In this document: positions 46,452 to 56,171 of the stretch, piece after piece | How the letters are laid out: each line of letters opens with the position of its first letter | How positions within the stretch are numbered: the first letter of the stretch is position 1 | Assembly: GCA_039831705.1 (NCBI GenBank) | Contig: JBDOMT010000406.1 | Coordinates: 6,649-70,648 of the forward strand | DNA from: JAJRWS01 sp039831705 | GTDB lineage: Bacteria; Planctomycetota; Planctomycetia; Pirellulales; Lacipirellulaceae | Direction of reading: 5' to 3' | Length of the DNA: 64,000 nt | Notes under the pieces: model-generated | Told to the model about the DNA's origin: nothing | Database searches by the model: none | The model's input: only the letters and a program-made list of their open reading frames with translations | Program-made: the position numbers and the translations under genes

Positions 46452-46796
46452 ATGTCGTTAGATTTCTTATTTCCTGAACATCTCGAGCTCCAAGATTGGC
46501 TTTGGATTGTAATACCCATTACATCATTCATCGTCGTGGCCATATTGCATATTCGGAGCATGGGCCAAACTAGCCCACTGGCCGCATTGAGCTTTGTAGT
46601 GGCTGGCCCATTCATGGGCGTTTTAATTTCTATTCCTTATGCGATATTAGAAAACCAAGGTAGCCGTTTCACCACTCAAATCACCATGGTCGACATTTTT
46701 TCTTTTGCCGCCAAAATGTTTATGCTTGGCCTAGTTGCTGCGGCAGCAACCGCAGTAATTACAGCGATCGTTAAACGCAATGAATGGTTTTATTAA
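46452..46796 (+). CDS. Small hypothetical three-helix membrane protein
   Basis: About 114 residues with three hydrophobic segments (LWIVIPITSFIVVAILHI, LAALSFVVAGPFMGVLISI, MFMLGLVAAAATAVITAIV). No family recognised. In-frame ATG codons at 46446 and 46452 and a TTG at 46440 are all possible starts. It is not obviously part of an operon. Confidence 0.55.
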   Translation: MSLDFLFPEHLELQDWLWIVIPITSFIVVAILHIRSMGQTSPLAALSFVVAGPFMGVLISIPYAILENQGSRFTTQITMVDIFSFAAKMFMLGLVAAAATAVITAIVKRNEWFY

Positions 46797-47115
46797 TGGC
46801 AGTGGTCATATTTTGGTTCTGTAAGAACGCAATGTGCTTAGCAAAGAACTGCTAGAATAGGGTTACCGTTCATTCCCGTCCGTAAACCACCAGCTTTGCT
46901 GGTGAGTACCCATCAGACACTGCCGTTTGGTAGAGGATGGGATAGCATAGCTCAAAGGGGTAGCCATCTGTTTGTGATCAGTGATACTTCGCAGAATACT
47001 TGGGAGGTATTCCCCCGAACCCCCCTGTATGTCTGTTTAGCCTCTTTTTAGAAAGTTTCTTCACCTATAAATCACCCGGCCACATAAATCGCGCACACCA
47101 ATCAATAACTCTCTT
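46797..47115. other. Intergenic stretch
   Basis: Contains a small hairpin ACCACCAGC-TTT-GCTGGTGAGT near 46888-46905. No gene recognised. An R5 repeat follows. Confidence 0.5.
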
Positions 47116-47220
47116 CACCGCTTGCGTCCCAGCCAAACGAATCTTGGAGAATGTTCACGCATCCATTTCAGCCACTTAATCCGTGTTCAACGCGAGCATT
47201 GTCCAAGTTCGATTTGGCGC
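47116..47220 (-). repeat. R5 repeat, copy 2 (reverse)
   Basis: On the minus strand it reads GCGCCAAATCGAACTTGGAC to AAGCGGTG, with GTGGCTGAAATGG and CTCCAAGATTCGTTTGGC matching copies 1 and 3. It abuts the end of ftsH. Confidence 0.85.
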
Positions 47221-47235
47221 AGCAAACCCACCCGG

Positions 47236-49410
47236 TCAGCCGTGCGCCTTATCACTCCCCCGTTTTTTTTCCGCCTGAGAAGGCTGCTTGGGCTCAGCAT
47301 CGGTACCTGGGACAATCAACGGGCTGGGTGAATTCTCTTCGATGATACGAGCCAACTCCTCGGCATTGATCACTTCTTGTTTCATTAACTCACCGGCTGT
47401 CGCTTCGAGTGCTTTTCGCCGTTTGACCAGAATGTGGCGCACCCGTTCGAGCCCTTCCTCGATGATGCGTTTGACTTCTTCGTCGATTTCGCGCGCCGTC
47501 TGCTCGCTGTGACCTTGTGCATGAGACATTTCGCCATTGCTTGCCAGGAATGGGCTGCGACCCGATTCACGAAAGTTGACTCGCCCTAGTCGGCTCATGC
47601 CATAGTCCATCACCATACTGCGGGCGGTTTCCGTAGCCCGTTCCAGATCGTTCTGAGCGCCGGAAGATATATCTTCGAAGACAATTTCCTCAGCCACCGT
47701 GCCGGCAAGCAGTACTTGAATACGACTTTCCAACTCGCCTTGGGTCATCAAGTATCGATCTTGCTCGGGCCGCTGCATGGTATATCCCAATGCGGCTAAA
47801 CCGCGAGGGATGATCGATACCTTGTGGACCGGATCCGTATTGGGCAACGAGCAGGCAACCAAAGCGTGGCCACTTTCGTGGTAAGCCACACGCAGCTTCT
47901 CGTCTTCGTGCATGATCCGATTTTTCTTCTCCAATCCTGCACTGCTCCGCTCAACTGCTTCATTGAGCTCCTCCATGCCGACCGACTGTTTTCCATTACG
48001 GGCCGCCAGCAGAGCTGCCTCGTTGACCAAATTGGCCAGATCAGCACCCACAAATCCACTGGTAATCCCGGCTACTTTCTTCACCTCCACATCTTCGCCC
48101 AGCATGATGTTTTTCAGATGAACGTTGAGAATGTCCTCGCGACCTGCCACGTCGGGCCGATCGACCAACACATGACGGTCAAACCGCCCAGGTCGCAGCA
48201 AGGCCGGATCGAGCGTTTCGGGACGGTTGGTTGCGCCTAGGACAATCACACCACTGTTGGAGCCAAAGCCATCCATCTCTACCAGCAAGGCATTGAGGGT
48301 CTGCTCTCGTTCATCGTGTCCACCGATCTGGCCACTGCCCCGAGTTTTGCCCAATGCATCGAGTTCATCGATGAAAATAATGCAGGGGGCCCGTTGCTCA
48401 GCTTGCTGAAACATGTCCCGCACCCGAGCGGCTCCAACTCCCACGAACATTTCGACAAAGTCCGAACCACTGAGGCTGAAAAAAGGTACGCCTGCCTCAC
48501 CGGCAATCGCTTTGGCCAACAATGTTTTTCCGGTACCCGGTGGGCCCACCAGCAGCACACCCTTGGGGATGCGACCTCCCAGACGCTGATAGCGTTCCGG
48601 GGTTTTCAGAAAGTCGACCACTTCACGAAGTTCGTCGACGGCTTCATCGATTCCGGCCGCGTCTTCAAAAGTGATATCGATATCTTCCTGAGCATACAGC
48701 TTGGCGCGACTGCGGCCAAAGGCCATCGGCGAACCGGCCCCACCCATGCGGCGGAGCATCATGACAAATAGCAACACAAACATTCCCGTGAGCAACAGCA
48801 TGGGCAGGTAGGCCAAGAGTGGGTTGGGTTCGTCCGCCACTCGGTAAGGAATATTGTTCTCCGCCAACAACTGTTCGAGCCTTCGCTCTGTCGGCAACCG
48901 TGAAGTCTTGAAACGCATCTGCTCCGGTGCACTGAAGATGGCTGACGAAATCGACTCGCGAGCGACAGTTTCCTGGTCCTGCGAAGGCTCCGCTTCCTGG
49001 GATGATCCTGCGTCTTGAGAAGATCTCAAAGCGGAAATGGTCGTTCCGGCGAGCAAGGGCGCTTTGCGACGATTGACCTTGCCCGTTACCTCGGTCATGT
49101 TGACGACGATCTCGGTCGGACCACTGAATCGCAACAGGCAGGGCTTTTCATTCTCCTCACTTTCAATTTCAATGTAGTCAGGCCCTTCCGTATTCTTCGA
49201 ATTACTGACCACGATGATTTGCTCGAGAACGCTCCAATCAATTCGCTCCTGGTCCTGGCCGTTCCACAACGTAGCCAACAGGAGCAGCATCACCCCCAAA
49301 CCAAGCAGATACCACACCGTGTTACTAGATTGGGGCGCCGGCTTTTTGTCGGTTTTTTTTTTTGATTTGTCGCTAGCTGGCTGTTTGTCCTGATCGTTCG
49401 TATTGTCCAT
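47236..49410 (-). CDS. ftsH: ATP-dependent zinc metalloprotease FtsH
   Basis: The 724-residue membrane protease has a first transmembrane helix (about 32-47), a periplasmic domain with an unusual Ser/Gln-rich insertion (RSSQDAGSSQEAEPSQDQE), and a second helix (about 200-222). The AAA+ domain has Walker A GPPGTGKT at about 288, Walker B IIFIDELDAL and the SRH GATNRPETLDPALLRPGRFDR. The protease site HESGH is near 511. It degrades membrane and short-lived cytoplasmic proteins. The C-terminus is Lys/Pro-rich. It is read away from dxr. Confidence 0.97.
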   Translation of the reverse strand: MDNTNDQDKQPASDKSKKKTDKKPAPQSSNTVWYLLGLGVMLLLLATLWNGQDQERIDWSVLEQIIVVSNSKNTEGPDYIEIESEENEKPCLLRFSGPTEIVVNMTEVTGKVNRRKAPLLAGTTISALRSSQDAGSSQEAEPSQDQETVARESISSAIFSAPEQMRFKTSRLPTERRLEQLLAENNIPYRVADEPNPLLAYLPMLLLTGMFVLLFVMMLRRMGGAGSPMAFGRSRAKLYAQEDIDITFEDAAGIDEAVDELREVVDFLKTPERYQRLGGRIPKGVLLVGPPGTGKTLLAKAIAGEAGVPFFSLSGSDFVEMFVGVGAARVRDMFQQAEQRAPCIIFIDELDALGKTRGSGQIGGHDEREQTLNALLVEMDGFGSNSGVIVLGATNRPETLDPALLRPGRFDRHVLVDRPDVAGREDILNVHLKNIMLGEDVEVKKVAGITSGFVGADLANLVNEAALLAARNGKQSVGMEELNEAVERSSAGLEKKNRIMHEDEKLRVAYHESGHALVACSLPNTDPVHKVSIIPRGLAALGYTMQRPEQDRYLMTQGELESRIQVLLAGTVAEEIVFEDISSGAQNDLERATETARSMVMDYGMSRLGRVNFRESGRSPFLASNGEMSHAQGHSEQTAREIDEEVKRIIEEGLERVRHILVKRRKALEATAGELMKQEVINAEELARIIEENSPSPLIVPGTDAEPKQPSQAEKKRGSDKAHG

Positions 49411-49506
49411 CGATTCTCTTAATTTATGCGGATGTTGGTTATTTCTGATTTCAATCCCTATCTCTACATCCTAGATTAGCACGGAATAAAACTCAACGAA
49501 CCAATC

Positions 49507-49523
49507 AGTCCCCCAGAGGGGGA
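49507..49523. other. Short perfect hairpin in the ftsH-dxr divergent space
   Basis: GTCCCCC-AGA-GGGGGAC, a 7-bp GC-rich stem with a 3-base loop. It lies between divergent promoters. No further feature was recognised in 49411-49703. Confidence 0.5.
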
Positions 49524-49703
49524 CAACATCGCTTGCCCCCATCGGGGCCTCACCCTAGAATGACAAGCTTGCCTAAATTGGAGCCCCATCAATCGGCCCA
49601 AATAGTTTAATCCCTACCTATCCGATGATTACGTTGCTGAAGTGCCTTGAGTGCGACGCCAAGCTGCATTCTGCATCCCACAATCCGCATTTCATTCCCT
49701 CCC

Positions 49704-50855
49704 ATGACCGATCAGCCCAAACAGATCGCAGTTCTCGGATCGACTGGCAGCATTGGCAGCCGTGCGCTGGAAGTGATTGCCGCCAGTGAGGGACGTCTCC
49801 GTGCAACTGCCCTTTCGGCCCATAGTCGGCTAGATCAACTGCTCAATCAGGCCCAAATTCATCGACCACGTTGGGTCGTGGCAACCGACCAGGATGCTGC
49901 AGAAGCCTTTGACTGGTCGAATTTGCCTGAAAATTGCCAACTACTGATAGGATCGAATGCCCTGGAAGAGGTGGTCGCAGAGGACCAGGTCGACCTGGTC
50001 CTGGCCGCAATCGTTGGCAGTGCAGGCCTCGCGAGCACCTGGCGGGCCTTGGAATGCGCCAAACCGGTTGCTTTAGCGAATAAAGAAACTCTGGTCATGG
50101 CAGGGCCCCTGATGACCCAATTGGCCCAGGATCGGGGAGTTTCCCTATTGCCGGTCGACAGTGAGCATAGTGCCATCTTCCAAGCACTCCAAGCCGGGCA
50201 ATCGGCAGAAGTCCACCGCTTGCTGCTTACGTCCAGCGGAGGCCCTTTTCGCAATTTGTCGCGAGAGGCGTTGAAGCAAGTAACCCTGGCTGAAGCGCTG
50301 GAGCACCCCACCTGGCAAATGGGCCCTAAAATTACCGTCGATTCTGCTACCATGATGAATAAAGGACTGGAAATCATCGAAGCCCGCTGGCTATTTGGCG
50401 TAACTGCCGACCAGATCGATGTGGTGATCCACCCGCAGTCAATTGTCCACTCCATGGTGGAATTCATCGATGGCTCGGTGGTCGCCCAACTGAGTCCACC
50501 CGACATGCGACTGCCAATCCAATACGCATTATACTACCCAGAGCGGGTGGCAGGCGTGGCTGAGCGGATCGACTGGTCTCATGCCATCAGCCTGAATTTC
50601 GAGGCCCCTGATCTCGAGCGGTTTCCCGCACTGGAATTGGGGTATCAGGCAGCCCGTGCCGGAGGAAGCAGCGGCGCAGTGCTCAACGCGGCCAATGAAG
50701 CCGCAGTAGCATTATTTTTACAAGGTGAGCTACACTTCACTGAGATCGTTCCGGCCTGCCGGAGCGTTCTGAATTCGCACCATTATCAATCGAACCCATC
50801 ACTCCAACAGCTTATCGCATTGGATGGTTGGGCTCGAGAGGAGGTAGCACGTTGA
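49704..50855 (+). CDS. dxr: 1-deoxy-D-xylulose-5-phosphate reductoisomerase
   Basis: The 383-residue enzyme has the NADPH motif VLGSTGSIGSRAL near the N-terminus, ALANKETLVMAG, DSEHSAIFQAL with metal-binding Asp/Glu, and the second Glu region MMNKGLEIIEA. It makes 2-C-methyl-D-erythritol 4-phosphate for isoprenoids. The start at 49704 is chosen because the family begins with the coenzyme-binding strand; the extra 19 codons upstream show no similarity. Its TGA overlaps the rseP TTG start by four bases (TTGA), so the two are translationally coupled. Confidence 0.95.
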   Translation: MTDQPKQIAVLGSTGSIGSRALEVIAASEGRLRATALSAHSRLDQLLNQAQIHRPRWVVATDQDAAEAFDWSNLPENCQLLIGSNALEEVVAEDQVDLVLAAIVGSAGLASTWRALECAKPVALANKETLVMAGPLMTQLAQDRGVSLLPVDSEHSAIFQALQAGQSAEVHRLLLTSSGGPFRNLSREALKQVTLAEALEHPTWQMGPKITVDSATMMNKGLEIIEARWLFGVTADQIDVVIHPQSIVHSMVEFIDGSVVAQLSPPDMRLPIQYALYYPERVAGVAERIDWSHAISLNFEAPDLERFPALELGYQAARAGGSSGAVLNAANEAAVALFLQGELHFTEIVPACRSVLNSHHYQSNPSLQQLIALDGWAREEVAR

Positions 50856-53161
50856 ATTTGTGCTTGACTGAGTTTGCCAATTTGATATCAAACGTCGAGG
50901 TCTTAGACTTGAAATTCGAGTCTGTACTCTCGTCACTTTTCTTGTTGGCGTCATACCCTGTGGTCTCTGAGCTGAACCTGCTGGCAACTGCCGGTACGGC
51001 TCAATGGCTGACGGTCGTTGGGCAAGTGGCCCTGGGGCTGCTGGGACTGGGGATGGTAATTTTCGTGCACGAACTGGGCCATTTTGCAGTCGCCAAAATG
51101 TGTGGCGTCAAGTGTGAAAAATTCTTCATCGGTTTTGATATTGGTGGCTATAAAATCAGCCACAAATGGGGCGAAACCGAATATGGCATCGGCATCCTGC
51201 CCTTGGGAGGGTATGTGAAGATGTTTGGCCAAGATGACAATCCTGGCAACATCGCTGAGCAGGTACGACTGTCTCAAGTCGAGGACAACGGGGCTCAAGT
51301 CGAGGACAAACCTCCGGTAGATGCGGGTGAGCCTACCCACAGCACCGAGTCGGTCGAAACCACCGAAATTGTCGGACCGGATGGCGAGCGCTACGTGGTC
51401 GACAGTCGCAGCTATCTGGCGAAAAGTGTACCGCAACGAATGGCAATCATCTCGGCCGGCGTGATCATGAACGTGATCTTTGCGGTAGTATTTGCCAGTG
51501 TGGCCTACCGCCTGGGAGTAGCCTATATTCCATGCGAAGTACCGCAAACCGTACCTGGAGCCCCTGCCTGGCAAGCCGGCATACGTACGGGCGATGAAGT
51601 GATCCAAGTCAATGACATCGAAAACCCATCGTTTTCCGAATTGATGAATGGGGTGACTCTGGGAGATCTGGAGAATGGTGTCCCATTTGTCATTCGCCGT
51701 GCAGAAACCGGTGAGCAAGAGACGATTACGCTCAGGCCGCATCAAGACTCGGGCCTGGCTAAAGTTGGCATTTATGTGCCCCTGTCGCTTCGACTCAGCA
51801 AAGGACTACCGGTAGCACCTGGCACGCCGGCAGCTCAATCCGACCACCCTTTCCAAGGGGGTGACCAAATCATCGCAGTGGCTGGCCACGAGGTTCAAAA
51901 TTATCGCCAATTTGTGGCACAGATGCTCAAACATCGAGATCAACGGGTAGAAATTGTCGTTCGTCGCGGAGGTAAGGCAGCAGATGACAACCCGTTCGGC
52001 CCCATGACTGGAGGTGAGAAAGTAACCATCGCAGTCGACCCGCGACCGCTGAAACGACTGGGGCTGGTTATGGAAATTGGCCAGATCACCGCGGTACAGC
52101 GAGGCTCTCCCGCAGCCCAGGCGGGCATTCAAGACGGCGATTTCATCGATCAGATCGACCAACATAAAATCGGTGGGCTACCCACCGAGGATCAACCAAA
52201 TTGGGATCCAGTCTTACTTCCCGAACAATTGAGCAACTTGGCCGACCAAAGTCGCAGTATCCAATTGACCATCCGACGGGCAGCTTCCTCCAGTGAAGGC
52301 CACCAGGCGACCGAGACACTGGAGACCAATTTACGAACCGTCGATTGGCTGGAAACCTCACGAAGTCGTGGCAATCCACTCGCCGCGCCTGCCTTGGGGA
52401 TCGCCTATCGGGTTCTCAACCGAATCGATACGGTCCTACCAGGCAGCCCTGCCCATCAAGGAGGGCTTCGCAGTGGCGATACCATTACCAAAATCGAGTT
52501 CATCGCACCGGAAAAAACGACCAGCGAATCGACTCCGCCGGAATCTTTGAAACCTTTCCTTTTTGGCCAGCAAGACCAACACAACTGGCCAGCCTTCTTC
52601 TATGAAATGCAAACCAGGGAGCCGGGCACAAAAATCAAACTGACCTACCAACGGGGCGAAGAATCTTCTGAGGTAGAACTGGAACCGGCCATTGTCTCCA
52701 ATGGTTTCTTTTCAGAACGGGGATTCCACTTTCAAGCGAAACAACGAATACGGATTGCCCATTCGCTGCAGGAGCAAGTGCGATTGGGAATACGGGAAAC
52801 TGCAAACTCACTGGGGATGGTATTCCGTTTCTTGGGCAAGTTGGGCACCCAAGTTCCCCTCACCTCACTAGGTGGTCCGGTAACCATCGTCAAAGCGGCC
52901 GGTTACTCTGCTATCGAAGGATTTGGCAAGTTGCTCTTGTTTTTGACCATGCTCAGTGCAAATTTGGCTGTGATTAATTTCTTACCCATCCCACTCCTCG
53001 ACGGGGGGCACATGGTCTTCCTGGCCTGGGAAGGCTTGCGCGGTCGCCCTGCGAGCGAACGTTTTGTCGTCGCCCTGCATACGATTGGCTTTGTGTTCAT
53101 CATCACGCTGATGCTGTTCGTGCTGTCGCTCGACTTCGGACTCATTCCACGGAATTTGTAG
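50852..53161 (+). CDS. rseP: RIP metalloprotease RseP (site-2 protease)
   Basis: The 769-residue intramembrane protease starts at TTG 50852, preceded by GAGAGGAGG at seven bases. The active-site HELGH is at H73-H77 in helix one, and the third metal ligand is in NFLPIPLLDGGH near the C-terminus. Three PDZ-like regions lie between (QAGIRTGDEV, an QSDHPFQGGDQIIAV segment, QAGIQDGDFIDQ and QGGLRSGDTITKI). It is much longer than E. coli RseP (450) because of additional PDZ copies and a low-complexity insert with a 21-nt tandem duplication (51273-51314). It cleaves anti-sigma factors or other membrane substrates. Confidence 0.94.
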   Translation: MNLCLTEFANLISNVEVLDLKFESVLSSLFLLASYPVVSELNLLATAGTAQWLTVVGQVALGLLGLGMVIFVHELGHFAVAKMCGVKCEKFFIGFDIGGYKISHKWGETEYGIGILPLGGYVKMFGQDDNPGNIAEQVRLSQVEDNGAQVEDKPPVDAGEPTHSTESVETTEIVGPDGERYVVDSRSYLAKSVPQRMAIISAGVIMNVIFAVVFASVAYRLGVAYIPCEVPQTVPGAPAWQAGIRTGDEVIQVNDIENPSFSELMNGVTLGDLENGVPFVIRRAETGEQETITLRPHQDSGLAKVGIYVPLSLRLSKGLPVAPGTPAAQSDHPFQGGDQIIAVAGHEVQNYRQFVAQMLKHRDQRVEIVVRRGGKAADDNPFGPMTGGEKVTIAVDPRPLKRLGLVMEIGQITAVQRGSPAAQAGIQDGDFIDQIDQHKIGGLPTEDQPNWDPVLLPEQLSNLADQSRSIQLTIRRAASSSEGHQATETLETNLRTVDWLETSRSRGNPLAAPALGIAYRVLNRIDTVLPGSPAHQGGLRSGDTITKIEFIAPEKTTSESTPPESLKPFLFGQQDQHNWPAFFYEMQTREPGTKIKLTYQRGEESSEVELEPAIVSNGFFSERGFHFQAKQRIRIAHSLQEQVRLGIRETANSLGMVFRFLGKLGTQVPLTSLGGPVTIVKAAGYSAIEGFGKLLLFLTMLSANLAVINFLPIPLLDGGHMVFLAWEGLRGRPASERFVVALHTIGFVFIITLMLFVLSLDFGLIPRNL

Positions 53162-53199
53162 GGAGTCAAAAGCCAGGCGACAATTGGTAATTCACCAGG

Positions 53200-53230
53200 A
53201 TACAAGCACGACGCGCAAGCGAGTGGGTGC
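53200..53230. repeat. R4 repeat, single arm
   Basis: TACAAGCACGACGCGCAAGC then GAGTGGGTGC matches one arm of the R4 palindromes. It sits in the gap between the convergent rseP and moeA genes. Confidence 0.75.
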
Positions 53231-53232
53231 AG

Positions 53233-54525
53233 CTAGAATTTCATCTGTCGCTCGTCTAATACCAGCACTTCCAATTGGCTGCCGGCATCCAATTGATAGT
53301 CTCCAGGAGGCAACATGGCCAAGCCGTTGGCGCTGGCCAACGTTGCCAGATCGGCCGAACCGCGCCAGACAAGTGGGGCGACACTTGGCAATTCGACACG
53401 CGACGACCCAACCGCATCTATTTTACAAGGCTGATAGCTGGGACGATTACCCCGATGGGCCATTGGCGCCGTAAGTTGACAAGCCACGGGCGACTGAGGA
53501 GCGAATGGTTCCCCCGACAGGGCCTCGATTGCCGGCTTGACAAATAAATGAAACGCAACCAGGGTACTGACCGGGTTTCCTGGCAGTCCAAAGACGAGTG
53601 TTCTCCGGGCACCCGACTCGCGTACGCCAAACCAGAGCGGCTTACCCGGTTTCATCTGAACTTTGTGAAACACCTGCCGAACTCCCAGAGCTTCGAGCAC
53701 ACCAGGCACCAGATCGAGCACACCGGCCGAGACACCACCGGAAATCAGCAACACATCCGCATCAAGTCCCAACTCAATCCTCGTGCGCAAATCTTGAACA
53801 TTGTCACGTCCAATACCCAAATCGACCGTCTCAAGACCCTCCTGACGCAGTGCAGCCAGGAGCATGGGACCATTGCTATTGCGAATTTGTCCGCTGGCCA
53901 AAGGACCCTCCCCATCGACCAATTCATTGCCAGTAGCCATTACGGCCACACGGGGTCGAGGTACCACGGATACCTGAAACTGGCCTATCTCGGCCAGAAG
54001 TCCCAAGTCGACCGGACCAAGCCGAGTACCGGCCGCCAGTAACTGTTGCCCCGCTTGAAAAATAGTACCTCGGGGCAATATGCAGTACCCCGACTTGATC
54101 AACCCACCTCCAAGTGAGCCACCCTGCTGGTTCAATCCACCCTTCGATTCGCCCGTATCGGCAACCAAGGGCGAGTAAATCGTCTCCTCATCCAGTTGGG
54201 TCGTATCTTCCCACTTCACCACCGCGTCAGCTCCATCTGGAACCGGCGCACCGGTCATCACACGGATCGTTGTGCCTGGCACAACCGCATGGTGGGGTAC
54301 TTGACCGGCAGTCACCTGCTCGAGCATCTGTAACGTAGGACTCGTATCACTTACCCTTAGCGCATACCCGTCGACCATTGACTTATCGAAGGATGGTGAC
54401 TCAATCAAACTGTAAGCTGCCTGGGTCAACTTCAGGCCGCATGCACCCTCCAACGGCATCTTTTTCACCGGTAATGAGCGTGCATGTTCACACAAGCAGT
54501 CAAATGCTTCGTCCACGGATAGCAT
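53233..54525 (-). CDS. moeA: Molybdopterin molybdenumtransferase MoeA
   Basis: The 430-residue MoeA has SFDKSMVDGYALRVSD in the first domain (the family usually has SAMDGYA), the MTGAPVPDGADAVVKWE motif, ATGNELVDGEG and SGGVSAGVLDLVPGVLEALG, and GLPGNPVSTLVAF near the C-terminal third. It inserts molybdate into adenylylated molybdopterin. No other molybdenum-cofactor gene is adjacent. The protein is complete; the R4 arm lies at its 3' side. Confidence 0.94.
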   Translation of the reverse strand: MLSVDEAFDCLCEHARSLPVKKMPLEGACGLKLTQAAYSLIESPSFDKSMVDGYALRVSDTSPTLQMLEQVTAGQVPHHAVVPGTTIRVMTGAPVPDGADAVVKWEDTTQLDEETIYSPLVADTGESKGGLNQQGGSLGGGLIKSGYCILPRGTIFQAGQQLLAAGTRLGPVDLGLLAEIGQFQVSVVPRPRVAVMATGNELVDGEGPLASGQIRNSNGPMLLAALRQEGLETVDLGIGRDNVQDLRTRIELGLDADVLLISGGVSAGVLDLVPGVLEALGVRQVFHKVQMKPGKPLWFGVRESGARRTLVFGLPGNPVSTLVAFHLFVKPAIEALSGEPFAPQSPVACQLTAPMAHRGNRPSYQPCKIDAVGSSRVELPSVAPLVWRGSADLATLASANGLAMLPPGDYQLDAGSQLEVLVLDERQMKF

Positions 54526-54550
54526 GATGGATCCTCTTAATGGATGGTTT

Positions 54551-54629
54551 CTAGTGTCCGGTTACACGGTAAAACCGGGGGCTAACGCCCTGCGGCTGAT
54601 CCGAAAATTAAGCTGCAACGATGCACTAG
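54551..54629. repeat. Short repeat with CTAGTG ends
   Basis: Starts CTAGTGTCCGG and ends GATGCACTAG, with GGGGGCTAACGCCCTGCGGC in the centre. The ends resemble R2 ends, but the centre is different. Confidence 0.55.
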
Positions 54630-54668
54630 TTTGTCTATGGGACAACCTCCTACCTGGACTCGTAACTC

Positions 54669-55253
54669 TCATTCAAGCTGCAAAAAATGCTGCAAGATGT
54701 GTGAACCCGCGTTGGTTAAAAAACTCTCCGGATGAAATTGCAAGCCAACCAGTGGATATTTCCGATGGCGAACTGCCATGATTTCACGAGGTCCCTCAGG
54801 AGGTTCACTCCAGGCGCTAACTTCTAGCTCGTCAGGCAACGTATCGGATTGAATGATGAGACTATGATAGCGAGTGGCCTGAAATGGAGTGTCCAATCCT
54901 GCAAACAGACCCTGCCCGTCGTGATATATTTTGTCGATCTTGCCATGCATCAATCGGTCGGCGCGGACAATCTTTGCCCCGAAGGCCTGGGCGATCGATT
55001 GGTGTCCCAGGCAAACCCCCAACAAGGGGATCTTACCGGCCAACTGTTTTACGCAATCGACTGAAATCCCCGCTTCGGTTGGTGTGCATGGCCCCGGCGA
55101 GATAATCACCCGATCTGGCTTGCGCGCACGAATTTCCTCAACCGTGATTTGGTCGTTCCGGTCGACTCGAATCTGCAGGTTCTTATCCAGTTCACCCAAC
55201 CGCTGGACCAAGTTGTAAGTGAAAGAATCGTAGTTATCAACAATTTGAATCAT
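54669..55253 (-). CDS. Class I glutamine amidotransferase, anthranilate/PABA synthase component II
   Basis: The 194-residue glutaminase has IVDNYDSFTYNLVQ at the N-terminus, the nucleophile in GVCLGHQ, and the catalytic His-Glu in HPESF. This is the TrpG/PabA subunit that supplies ammonia to chorismate for anthranilate or aminodeoxychorismate. No TrpE or PabB gene is in the window, so the two roles cannot be separated, and the protein may serve both. The start at 55253 (MIQIVDN) fits the family; a longer reading adds only seven residues. An R2 element begins 23 bases upstream of it. Confidence 0.92.
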   Translation of the reverse strand: MIQIVDNYDSFTYNLVQRLGELDKNLQIRVDRNDQITVEEIRARKPDRVIISPGPCTPTEAGISVDCVKQLAGKIPLLGVCLGHQSIAQAFGAKIVRADRLMHGKIDKIYHDGQGLFAGLDTPFQATRYHSLIIQSDTLPDELEVSAWSEPPEGPREIMAVRHRKYPLVGLQFHPESFLTNAGSHILQHFLQLE

Positions 55254-55275
55254 AGTTCGCCTAAACCCTTGCAAC

Positions 55276-55382
55276 TAGCGTCTGGTCAAGCCTTATTTTT
55301 ACGTAGCCGCAGCTATAAGTACTGGTAGGACAAAGGTTTATTTGTGCATCAACCCAAAAAGATGTGTTTGACAAAGCACCAG
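55276..55382. repeat. R2 element, copy 1
   Basis: Left end TAGCGTCTGGTCAAGCCTTA and right end TGTGTTTGACAAAGCACCAG are inverted repeats. The middle includes GTAGCCGCAG and TTTGTGCATCAACCCAAAAA. Copies at 56667-56775 and 59895-60000. Confidence 0.85.
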
Positions 55383-55460
55383 CCCCCAATATTTCATAGG
55401 CCGGGCACCGAACCTTGTATTGGTCGATTGCCCGACAAAGTATATGAAATATCCGGATTA
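55381..55460. repeat. R3-like small element next to R2 copy 1
   Basis: Ends AGCCCCCAATATTTCAT and ATGAAATATCCGGATTA bracket about 45 bp. It touches the R2 element; their end bases overlap. Confidence 0.65.
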
Positions 55461-55570
55461 ATTGTAGTATCCCGGATAGGCACGCGCGAAGCACGTAACT
55501 GATGAAATTCGCTTCACTGCAACCTATGGTGTCCGTGACAGGACCCGTTCGCCGATAACAGAGTGGCAAC

Positions 55571-55773
55571 TTAACCCGAATATTTCATAAACATTCTGCT
55601 GCGAGTCCGAATAGCACTGCGTCTGCCGCGTTAGCTGGGTTTACTAGACTACGGGGCAATTTGGGTGTGCTCAACTATAGACAATACGTTCCGCACCCAA
55701 ATCACCGTTTGCCTTGCAGCCACAGCACTCTTCGACCTCTCGCCGACAAAGTTGATGAAATATCCAGGTTAAC
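55571..55773. repeat. R3 element, variant core
   Basis: TTAACCCGAATATTTCAT and ATGAAATATCCAGGTTAA flank a different core. CCGACAAAGT next to the right arm is shared with the small copy at 55381-55460. Between the two copies (55461-55570) nothing else was recognised. Confidence 0.75.
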
Positions 55774-55790
55774 CCACAGGAATCATACCC

Positions 55791-56135
55791 ATGACCAGCG
55801 AATACCATGTCTCAAACTCTCAAGCGGCTTCCTCCTCCGATCCAGAGCCAGATCAGTCCTTGCTGGACACCGCTGAAGAATTGATCTGGAGCTTATTGGA
55901 TGGGCAACTGTCAGAATCCAATTGCCAGCGACTGGAACAGTTAATTCTCCAGCACGAATTAGTTCGCCAACGGTATCTGGAATGCATGCAGCTTCACGTG
56001 GATCTGCAAACCGTCTACGATCAGGGGGCGGAGGATGGTGTGCTCCCCGCCCTGGATTCGCCCGTTCTCGGTTCACTTGATGGTTCACTGTCCGGCGATT
56101 TCCCCAACATAAAAGCCATTCCGCCTTGTGATTGA
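55791..56135 (+). CDS. Short protein resembling the N-terminus of planctomycete FecR/anti-sigma-like proteins
   Basis: The 114-residue protein reads ELIWSLLDGQLSESNCQRLE and LVRQRYLECMQLHVDLQTV, a helical motif that in planctomycetes usually begins longer FecR-domain or LamG surface-regulator proteins. Here it ends after about 114 residues with no membrane helix or FecR domain. It may be a truncated relic or a small stand-alone regulator. smpB begins 37 bases downstream on the same strand. Confidence 0.6.
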   Translation: MTSEYHVSNSQAASSSDPEPDQSLLDTAEELIWSLLDGQLSESNCQRLEQLILQHELVRQRYLECMQLHVDLQTVYDQGAEDGVLPALDSPVLGSLDGSLSGDFPNIKAIPPCD

Positions 56136-56171
56136 TACATTATCTACCACCCCATCACAGGAGATCCAGCC

